Shown piece after piece: positions 14,867 to 20,390 of a stretch of 20,390 bases of DNA. A program made the position numbers and the translations under genes. The stretch is from PVC group bacterium. Its GTDB lineage: Bacteria > Verrucomicrobiota > Kiritimatiellia > UBA8416 > PXDI01. Each line of letters opens with the position of its first letter. Within the stretch, counting starts at the first letter, position 1. The stretch is taken from contig PXDI01000386.1 in NCBI GenBank assembly GCA_003565095.1, positions 1 through 20,390 on the forward strand, in the 5' to 3' direction. A model generated the notes under the pieces. It made no database searches and was not told where the DNA came from. It was given only the letters and a program-made list of their open reading frames with translations.

Positions 14867-16978
14867 TCATCCGGCAATCACTGCGGCGACTTTGCGCGCA
14901 TCAAAGTCGACTTCCACCGGACGCACTTTTATGCGCTGCCCAACGCTGTAAACTTTGTTTTTGCCGGCATTCAGGGTCCCTTTATTGCGGTTGTAGCGCA
15001 CAAAACTGTCCGATAAGCTGCTGATGTGCACCAGCGCCTGTACCTGCAAATCAACCAGATCCACAAATAAACCGAAATTGGTGACTTTGGCTATAACCGC
15101 ATTAAACTCCTGCGGACTGCTTTTTTCAACTTCCGCCTGCAGATAGCGGTATTTTTTGATTTCAAGCACCATGCGCTCGGCATCATCCGCCTGCCATTCG
15201 CAGTCGGTACAGGCCACCGCCATGGCAATCAGATCATCCTTGTCATATGGACAGCCCTCTCCCAACAGCAGCGCCGCCAGCTCCCGGTGCACAATCAAAT
15301 CAGGATAACGCCGGATCGGGGAAGTGAAATGCGCATAATATTTCTTAGCCAAACCGTAATGGCCGGTTTTCTGCGCTGAATAAACAGCCCGCGACATGCT
15401 GCGCAAAACCATCAGCCGCACGGTATCCGCCAGCGGGTGATTGACAATCTTCTTCAGAAAATCCGCCAGATTACGCCGCTTGGAAAGATCGCCGGGGGTG
15501 AACCCCATCGACAACAGATTGACCGTCAGGTCTTCAATCTTTTCAGGAGAAGGCGGCTCATGTAATCTTACTACCGCCGGCCACTGCTGCTCGGCAATAT
15601 GCCGCGCCACAGCTTCATTGGCCGCCACCATGCACTCCTCTACCAACTGGTGCGATTCATCATTTTCAACCCGCCGCAAACCGGTCATGTGCCCCTCATC
15701 ATCCACCACTACTTCGCACTCCGGGATATCCATGTCGAGAGCGGTTTGACGGAAACGGCGTTTCCGTAACTGCTGTGCCAGTTTATTCAATTCAATAACC
15801 AGCGCACTGATGTTACTGTCGATTCCCGCCGGTTTCTTTCCGTTAGAAGCAATCATCTGCATCGCCTGCTGATAAATCAGCCGCGCTGACGAGTTAATTA
15901 TGCTGCGGCAGAATTTGCTGCCGACACAATTGCCGTTTTTATCAAATGTCATGAAAACGCTGAAAGCCAGCCGGTCTTGTTCCGGTCGCAGACTGCAAAC
16001 ACCGTTGGAAAGCTGTTCCGGAAGCATGGGCAGCACGCGGTCGGGGAAATAGACACTTGTGCCGCGTTTGCGGGCTTCGTCATCCAGCGCCGACCCGGGG
16101 CGCACAAAAAAACTAACATCGGCGATATGCACTCCCAGCACGCGGTTTCCGTCCTGATCCTGCTCCAGGGAAAGCGCATCATCAAAATCGCGCGCACGCT
16201 CGGGGTCAATGGTTACCACCCGCAGCTTGCGCAGATCTTCGCGGCCGGCTTGCGCCTCGGCACTCTCCAGCAATGACGATACATGCCCGGCTTCGCTGCG
16301 CACCTGCTCAGTGAATTCCTCATCAAACCCGAAATGCCTGATAACTGACGCCGTATCCATGTCAGGCGACATCGCCGGACCGATCACGTCAACAATATCC
16401 CCTTCCGGATTGACATGTTTGTGAACCCATTCCTGCAAACGCACAACCACACGGTCGCCAACTTTGGCACCGGCGGCATCACTGACATAAACATCCTTCT
16501 GGTAACCGGGATCGATCGGCACCACATACAGAAATCGCCCGGTGGAACGCAGCGTACCGACAATATCCACCCTGCCGCGCTCCACTACGCGAATGATTTT
16601 GCCGCGGCGTTTTCCGCCATCCACCTGCTCATGGTCAAGCCGCACCAGCACGATATCCCCCGGCAGTGCGGTCAACTGGTTCTCGGAAAAAACCATCACA
16701 TCCGGGCCACCGTCGCGCGGGGAAACAAACCCCTTGCCGGAACGCGCAATCCCCAGCGTTCCGGTAACCAGATCCGCCATATCGCCCAGTCCGTAAGACT
16801 GTCCGCGCATCTGCACCAGCCGCCCTTCACGCTGCAGTTCGGTCAAAACTTTTTGCAGACGCTTGCGTTCATTACCGCGCAGATCAAGCACGTCGGCAAG
16901 TTGGGTGGAATTCATCGGCTGGTCAGGAGCGGCTTCCAGCCGCTGCATGACCTTTTGTTTTAATTTTTGTGTATTCAT
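14867..16978 (-). CDS. rnr: Ribonuclease R
   Basis: A 3'-to-5' exoribonuclease of the RNB (RNase II) family acting on structured RNA in the cytoplasm, 703 residues from this start. Domains in order: a winged helix (about 1-62, NSTQLADVLDLRGNERKR), cold-shock domains (about 70-215, with GTLGIARSGKGFVSP), the RNB catalytic domain (about 245-580) with IDPERARDFDDA at 257-268 supplying the metal-binding Asp cluster (258, 264, 266, 267), and a C-terminal S1 domain (about 620-695, VTNFGLFVDLVDLQ). The basic tail of enterobacterial RNase R is absent. I start at the ATG at 16978. An in-frame GTG at 17002 lies inside a good promoter and is unlikely. No Shine-Dalgarno site precedes the ATG, consistent with a nearly leaderless mRNA. 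Confidence 0.96.
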   Translation of the reverse strand: MNTQKLKQKVMQRLEAAPDQPMNSTQLADVLDLRGNERKRLQKVLTELQREGRLVQMRGQSYGLGDMADLVTGTLGIARSGKGFVSPRDGGPDVMVFSENQLTALPGDIVLVRLDHEQVDGGKRRGKIIRVVERGRVDIVGTLRSTGRFLYVVPIDPGYQKDVYVSDAAGAKVGDRVVVRLQEWVHKHVNPEGDIVDVIGPAMSPDMDTASVIRHFGFDEEFTEQVRSEAGHVSSLLESAEAQAGREDLRKLRVVTIDPERARDFDDALSLEQDQDGNRVLGVHIADVSFFVRPGSALDDEARKRGTSVYFPDRVLPMLPEQLSNGVCSLRPEQDRLAFSVFMTFDKNGNCVGSKFCRSIINSSARLIYQQAMQMIASNGKKPAGIDSNISALVIELNKLAQQLRKRRFRQTALDMDIPECEVVVDDEGHMTGLRRVENDESHQLVEECMVAANEAVARHIAEQQWPAVVRLHEPPSPEKIEDLTVNLLSMGFTPGDLSKRRNLADFLKKIVNHPLADTVRLMVLRSMSRAVYSAQKTGHYGLAKKYYAHFTSPIRRYPDLIVHRELAALLLGEGCPYDKDDLIAMAVACTDCEWQADDAERMVLEIKKYRYLQAEVEKSSPQEFNAVIAKVTNFGLFVDLVDLQVQALVHISSLSDSFVRYNRNKGTLNAGKNKVYSVGQRIKVRPVEVDFDARKVAAVIAG

Positions 16979-16987
16979 ATGGTGGAG

Positions 16988-17016
16988 AGTATAAAGCCAC
17001 ACCGCGCAACAGGCAA
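16988..17016 (-). promoter_or_regulatory. Sigma70-like promoter of rnr, nearly leaderless
   Basis: Minus strand: TTGCCT (-35, 17011-17016), 17-base spacer, TATACT (-10, 16988-16993). Only nine bases separate the -10 from the rnr ATG, which places the expected start site about three bases before the start codon. The interval is CTCCACCAT, with no Shine-Dalgarno sequence. Confidence 0.55.
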
Positions 17017-17068
17017 GACAACGATTCTTAATCTGATTTATTCACGATAAGATAATTCAACAACGGAT

Positions 17069-17135
17069 GGCACTGATTTCACGGATAAATGATAAGAATG
17101 ATAAAAAAATCCGTGGTATCCGTGTAATCTGTGGT
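17069..17135. repeat. Extragenic imperfect inverted repeat of the CCGTG/CTGTG type
   Basis: Arms 17069-17087 (GGCACTGATTTCACGGATA) and 17117-17135 (TATCCGTGTAATCTGTGGT) are inverted copies matching at 15 of 19 positions, with a 29-base AT-rich loop. Extra CCGTGG/ACGGAT copies sit beside the arms (17064-17068, 17110-17116), so the unit is internally repetitive. It lies in the 285-base divergent gap between rnr and the cyclase gene, which otherwise holds only their promoters and AT-rich sequence. Confidence 0.6.
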
Positions 17136-17229
17136 AAAGATATATAAGCAAACAGCTTATGGATTATTTCATAAAGTTGATGAATAGATCAGGCTCACAC
17201 TCTAACTCTTTGTTTCAGCATTTCTGCAG

Positions 17230-17257
17230 TTGAATTCGGTTTTTGATCTGCTAGAAT
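17230..17257 (+). promoter_or_regulatory. Sigma70-like promoter of the EIIA-cyclase gene, leaderless
   Basis: TTGAAT (-35, 17230-17235), 16-base spacer, TAGAAT (-10, 17252-17257; five of six to consensus). Six bases separate the -10 from the ATG at 17264, so the expected +1 coincides with the start codon. No Shine-Dalgarno sequence is present, consistent with a leaderless mRNA. Confidence 0.5.
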
Positions 17258-17263
17258 GCGTTC

Positions 17264-18577
17264 ATGAGCATAAGCCGTTATATAGACCGCAACCGGGTCC
17301 TGTTTCTGAGAAACAAGAGCAAAAGAGGTGCATTGTCGGAACTCTGCGGTGTGATGGCAAAACACATTCGCGGCGTTGGCAAGAATGCCATCCTTAGTGC
17401 GGTGCTCGAACGCGAAGAACTGCTGACCACCAAGATAGCGCCCGGCATTGCCATACCGCACGCCCGCATCCCTGGCATGGAAAAAACATTGATCGCCGTA
17501 GGGAAAAGCGCCGGCGGCGTGACTTATGACGCAAAAGACGACAGCAAGGTGCGGCTGATTTTTCTGATTGTCGGTGATGACAATACCCACCTGCGGGCTC
17601 TTAGCGAGGTTGCCGGGCTTTTTCAGGATCCCGCCTTTCTGGAGCGCGCACTCAAAACCTCCAGCAAACGCGATTTTTACGATTTGTTGACAGGGGCCTC
17701 CGCAAAAGAGCCGCGCATCAGGACAGTAAAAATATCCAAAGCCGTCAGCGAACAGGCTCTGCAACTGGCAAATTTGATCAATGCCGCGGCAGTTATTGTT
17801 CACGACCCGCCGGATTCTATAAAAAAACGACTGTTGGCTACCGCCGGGGATCCCCGCCTGGTCTTTGCCTCCAGCGCCAAACCCGGAGAACAGGAAAACG
17901 GCGGACAGGATGGTTTACAACTCACTGTGCCGTTCCGCGGCCTTAACCGGGCCAGTCATATTGAAATCAGCCTGCTCCTGGCTTTATCAAAGGGCCTGGT
18001 CAAAAAAGGCGAAAAGGTCATCAGTGTCTTCGGCATGTCTTCTGCATCCACTCTCGACACAATTGCGGTCACGGATATTGACAAGGAATTCAAGATGTTC
18101 TTCTCAATGCCATTGGACGGAAGTCACGGCAATACAGAACAGCCGGTGTTTATCCGGGCTTTGCAACTTGCCACCGAACTGGCCGCAGAGGGCCGGGAAG
18201 GCAAAGCCGCCGGCGCATTGTTCGTACTGGGCGATTATAAAAATGTGTCCCAACATTGCCATCAAATGGTGATCAATCCCTTCAAAGGCTATGATGAACA
18301 CGAAAGAAATATTATCGATCCGGGGCTGGCTGAGACAATCAAGGAATTCGCCCGCATTGACGGAGCATTCATAATCCGCGGCAACGGAGTGATTGCTTCC
18401 GCGGGAACCTATCTGCGAATTGATCAACCCGTCAAAAATCTGCCGTCCGGCCTGGGCGCACGGCACGCCGCCGCCGCAGGAATTACCGCCACAACCACCG
18501 CCCTGTCTGTGGCGGTCTCTGAATCAACCCGCAAAGTCAGCCTTTTCAAATCAGGCGAACGTATTATGGAAGTGTAG
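17264..18577 (+). CDS. PTS EIIA type-2 domain fused to a DacZ/CdaZ-like diadenylate cyclase
   Basis: A 437-residue three-part protein. Residues ~5-145 are a PTS EIIA domain of the fructose/nitrogen type: AVLEREELLTTKIAPGIAIPHARI holds the phospho-accepting His66 (segments at 45-68), followed by the usual IFLIVGDDNTHLRAL strand-helix. Residues ~158-285 resemble the pyruvate-kinase-C-like domain that precedes the cyclase in archaeal DacZ/CdaZ (AVSEQALQLANLINAAAVIV, ASHIEISLLLALSKGLVKKG). Residues ~295-437 are a DisA_N domain: GALFVLGD, DGA at 366-368, and GARHAAAAGI with Arg400-His401. The expected reaction is two ATP to c-di-AMP and two pyrophosphates, in the cytoplasm. No EI, HPr or other PTS gene is nearby. 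The only credible start is at 17264, lacking a ribosome binding site. It converges on the sulfatase gene eight bases away. Domain calls are strong; the regulatory role is inferred. Confidence 0.9.
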   Translation: MSISRYIDRNRVLFLRNKSKRGALSELCGVMAKHIRGVGKNAILSAVLEREELLTTKIAPGIAIPHARIPGMEKTLIAVGKSAGGVTYDAKDDSKVRLIFLIVGDDNTHLRALSEVAGLFQDPAFLERALKTSSKRDFYDLLTGASAKEPRIRTVKISKAVSEQALQLANLINAAAVIVHDPPDSIKKRLLATAGDPRLVFASSAKPGEQENGGQDGLQLTVPFRGLNRASHIEISLLLALSKGLVKKGEKVISVFGMSSASTLDTIAVTDIDKEFKMFFSMPLDGSHGNTEQPVFIRALQLATELAAEGREGKAAGALFVLGDYKNVSQHCHQMVINPFKGYDEHERNIIDPGLAETIKEFARIDGAFIIRGNGVIASAGTYLRIDQPVKNLPSGLGARHAAAAGITATTTALSVAVSESTRKVSLFKSGERIMEV

Positions 18578-18585
18578 ACCCTTCT

Positions 18586-20082
18586 TCACCGTAAATCAGG
18601 CAGGTCCATCAGCTCGTCACCGGTACGCGCCTGCCACGCCTGAATTCTGTCCCGTAAATCCCGGATGAGCGCCTGCCGGCCGGAATCGTTTATCAGATTA
18701 TTCATTTCATAGGGATCATTATTCAGATCATACAACTCATGATCACCAAGGCTGCTTATGTTCAGCTTCCATTGATCCGGTGTGATTATCGTGCGGATGT
18801 TCTCGCTGTCAGGGTTATCGGCGCCAACCGCCGGCTTTTCATCTGACGCTGCCGGCTGCAGCAGGTTTTCCGGCCGCCGCCCGGTCCCGCGCCCATGCCA
18901 TTCTATGACAACATCGGCGTCAAGGTTTTCCGCGCCGTCACACACCGCATCAAGACGGCTGCAGCCTTCCAGCTCCGAGGGAAGATCAAGCCCCATGGCA
19001 TCAAGAATTGTCGGAACCAGATCCAACTGGCTCGCGGGCCCCTTTATTCGCCTTTGCGCAGTCTGCCCCGGCAAATGCATCAGCAGCGGAACTCTTGAGG
19101 ATTCCTCAAACATGTTTCCTTTCCCCAGCAAACGGTGCGACCCCATCATATCGCCGTGATCACTGGTGAAAACAACTATCGTGTTATCAGCAAGGCCGGA
19201 AGCCTCAAGCTGCTGCAGAATCCTTCCGGCATGGGTATCCACCAGACTGCACATCCCCCAATAGCGCGCAAACAACGCGCGCCACTGCGCTTCTGTTTCA
19301 AGCGGTTTGTCAATTTCGTACCCCTTGCGAAATTTTGCCACGTGCTGCAGCAGCCGCCGCGGGGCGCTCTCCGGCAGATCATGCAGAAAATTGGGCGTCA
19401 CTGTTACATCGCCGGGTGCATACTGCCCGTCACGGCAACTGTAAAACGGCATATGCGGCTCAAGAAAATTAACATAGAGCGCAAACGGCTGTCCGTCACC
19501 GGCACGGTCACGCAAGAAACGGCAGGCCGTATTTCCTAGATATGCCGGCCGACTCATTTCCTCCGGCAGCCGCGCAACCTGATCACGAAAAAAACGCTTC
19601 CGGACAAGTTCAGGGATATTCTCCGGCAACGCGTATTCAACGCCCTGACTGCGCAGAAAGTCGTGATACGGCGAGCGTTCCGCCTGATCACGGTCGGCAC
19701 GGTAGAAGGCATGGTACGAATCCTCTGTGGCCATCCACTCATCAAAACCATGCTGGCGGAAAATTTCGTCACCGAGATGCCATTTGCCATGGTGTGCGCA
19801 GACATAATCATCCGGCAGATATTCCGGCAGGCACTTGACATCTTCCGGCAGCATCAGATTATTTGTAGTCATCCGGCAGGTGTGCGGTGTAAGCCCGGTC
19901 AACAGCGACGCCCGCGAAGGCGTGCATACCGGCTGAGTAACATATGCCTGGTCAAAAACAGTTGACGTTTCCGCCAGCCGGTTGAGATTCGGCATATCTA
20001 TGGCCCTATTGTCATAACAGGCCAATGTGTCGTACCGCTGCTCATCGGTATAAATAAACAATAAATTTGGTCTCTTCATCAT
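18586..20082 (-). CDS. Type I sulfatase (S1 family, formylglycine-dependent)
   Basis: A sulfate-ester hydrolase of the alkaline-phosphatase superfamily, 498 residues. The Cys of CTPSRAS (about residue 53) should be converted to formylglycine. The metal and active-site motifs are NLLFIYTDEQR at the N-terminus, HHGKWHLGDE, EPHMPFYS, FTSDHGDMMGSHRLLGKG, and the C-terminal ELYDLNNDPYEMNNL. The substrate is not readable; choline-sulfatase-like and polysaccharide sulfatases share this layout. The start is ATGATG at 20082/20079 after AGGGAG (20087-20092). The frame is open further to 20112, but that extension contains the promoter. Unlike most polysaccharide sulfatases it has no signal peptide, so it is probably cytoplasmic. 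No formylglycine-generating enzyme or anSME is in the window. It is convergent with the cyclase gene, with an eight-base gap and no terminator hairpin. Confidence 0.94.
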   Translation of the reverse strand: MMKRPNLLFIYTDEQRYDTLACYDNRAIDMPNLNRLAETSTVFDQAYVTQPVCTPSRASLLTGLTPHTCRMTTNNLMLPEDVKCLPEYLPDDYVCAHHGKWHLGDEIFRQHGFDEWMATEDSYHAFYRADRDQAERSPYHDFLRSQGVEYALPENIPELVRKRFFRDQVARLPEEMSRPAYLGNTACRFLRDRAGDGQPFALYVNFLEPHMPFYSCRDGQYAPGDVTVTPNFLHDLPESAPRRLLQHVAKFRKGYEIDKPLETEAQWRALFARYWGMCSLVDTHAGRILQQLEASGLADNTIVVFTSDHGDMMGSHRLLGKGNMFEESSRVPLLMHLPGQTAQRRIKGPASQLDLVPTILDAMGLDLPSELEGCSRLDAVCDGAENLDADVVIEWHGRGTGRRPENLLQPAASDEKPAVGADNPDSENIRTIITPDQWKLNISSLGDHELYDLNNDPYEMNNLINDSGRQALIRDLRDRIQAWQARTGDELMDLPDLR

Positions 20083-20099
20083 GCTTCTCCCTGCTGGAC

Positions 20100-20129
20100 A
20101 ACATACCCGCACTCTTGATTGATATCAAT
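20100..20129 (-). promoter_or_regulatory. Sulfatase promoter with palindromic operator over the -35
   Basis: Minus strand: TTGATA (-35, 20123-20128), 17-base spacer, TATGTT (-10, 20100-20105), giving a start site near 20093, just upstream of the AGGGAG ribosome binding site. The -35 lies within the perfect 12-base palindrome ATTGATATCAAT (20118-20129), a natural place for a repressor to bind. The factor is unknown. Confidence 0.45.
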
Positions 20130-20155
20130 AAATAGCATGCTCGGAGAAAGATTCA

Positions 20156-20317
20156 ATGCAAAAAGATACACAAGAACCGAACAATTCTGAAGCTGTTTTC
20201 AAACTTGCCAGCGAAATGTACTCGGGGTATTATCGCGCTGTTTGTATGTGGGAGACAAGTTTAGCGATAGGTACTGTCAAAAGTTTTATGAAAAGTATCA
20301 AAACGATATTGGCGTAG
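20156..20317 (+). CDS. Small ORF of 53 residues, unknown function
   Basis: An ATG preceded by CGGAGAAAG (20142-20150, about six bases upstream) opens a 53-codon frame ending in TAG. The product begins MQKDTQEPNNSEAVFKLASE and ends with the basic stretch KSFMKSIKTILA. It has a polar N-terminus, a central aromatic segment (MYSGYYRAVCMW) and an amphipathic-looking C-terminal helix, with no signal peptide. It resembles nothing I can name. It is divergent from the sulfatase gene and AT-richer than the main genes. The good ribosome binding site and codon-like composition support it, but the short length means it could be chance or a gene remnant. Confidence 0.4.
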   Translation: MQKDTQEPNNSEAVFKLASEMYSGYYRAVCMWETSLAIGTVKSFMKSIKTILA

Positions 20318-20352
20318 TTTTGAGCTATGGGTAGGGCAACGGAGGGATTGGG

Positions 20353-20387
20353 ATTAGGCGTTAGGGATTAGGCGTTAGGCGTTAGGG
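20353..20387. repeat. Heptanucleotide tandem repeat, RTTAGGS units
   Basis: Five perfect seven-base steps follow one another: ATTAGGC, GTTAGGG, ATTAGGC, GTTAGGC, GTTAGGG. A degenerate unit (ATTGGG) lies before them, and the array is near the window edge, so it may continue. The strand is G-rich with regularly spaced GG/GGG runs and could form a two-tetrad G-quadruplex. No gene is visible between 20318 and the end of the window. Confidence 0.7.
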
Positions 20388-20390
20388 AGA

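Noticed and set aside
16415..16963. 182-codon plus-strand frame opposite RNase R
   Set aside because: It lies antisense to the winged-helix and cold-shock domains of rnr and has no domain signature.
16979..17002. Longer RNase R start at the in-frame GTG (17002)
   Set aside because: It lies within the TTGCCT/TATACT promoter and has no ribosome binding site; the added eight residues do not resemble family N-termini.
17066..17085. Sigma-54 promoter (TGGCACT...) before the cyclase gene
   Set aside because: TGGCAC is followed by no TTGC element at the required spacing; the word is explained by the inverted repeat.
17195..17803. 202-codon minus-strand frame opposite the EIIA domain
   Set aside because: The opposite strand encodes a clear EIIA domain; this frame has no recognisable protein features.
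20353..20390. CRISPR array at the window end
   Set aside because: The units are seven bases with no spacers; this is a simple tandem repeat.

Overview
The window carries 13 confident protein-coding genes, one plausible small ORF, several extragenic repeats and no visible RNA genes, CRISPR array or transposase. The GC-rich coding sequence, frequent alpha-galactosidase/sulfatase-type catabolic genes, a Ser/Thr kinase with a C-terminal coiled-coil repeat of the type common in planctomycete/verrucomicrobial proteins, and extragenic repeats built on CCGTG/CTGTG words suggest an environmental member of the PVC group (Kiritimatiellota, Lentisphaerota or Verrucomicrobiota). This placement is an inference from gene content, not a phylogenetic result.

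Left part (about 115-5228, + strand): five closely packed genes read as one operon. They are an exported TPR/PDZ-like protein of unknown role, phosphopentomutase (deoB), a short Cys-containing MGMT/Ogt-like domain, an orphan NtrC-type sigma-54 response regulator, and a trimeric-type purine nucleoside phosphorylase. The phosphorylase makes (deoxy)ribose-1-phosphate and DeoB converts it to the 5-phosphate, so the enzymatic core is nucleoside salvage. A convergent gene (5191-7116, - strand) encodes a membrane GT-C/GT39-type glycosyltransferase fused to TPRs; its 3' end overlaps the phosphorylase gene.

Middle (7216-13096, + strand): a transmembrane Ser/Thr kinase with a double zinc ribbon is followed after 17 bp by a complete RbsB/RbsA/RbsC-type sugar importer (lipoprotein binding protein, double ATPase, permease). 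The four genes are probably co-transcribed. A long imperfect inverted repeat separates them from a convergent GH4 glycosidase (13396-14772), which lies downstream of RNase R (14867-16978) on the - strand.

Right part: divergent from RNase R is the most striking gene (17264-18577). It is a single protein with an N-terminal PTS EIIA type-2 domain, a middle domain resembling the pyruvate-kinase-C-like domain of archaeal DacZ/CdaZ, and a C-terminal DisA_N diadenylate cyclase domain. This would couple PTS phosphorylation to c-di-AMP synthesis. Both rnr and this gene have good sigma70-like promoters that abut their start codons and lack Shine-Dalgarno sites, which suggests leaderless mRNAs. A convergent S1 sulfatase (18586-20082, - strand) has a promoter whose -35 lies in a perfect 12-bp palindrome. 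Beyond it are a 53-codon ORF with a good ribosome binding site and the start of a 7-bp GTTAGGC-type tandem repeat running off the window end.
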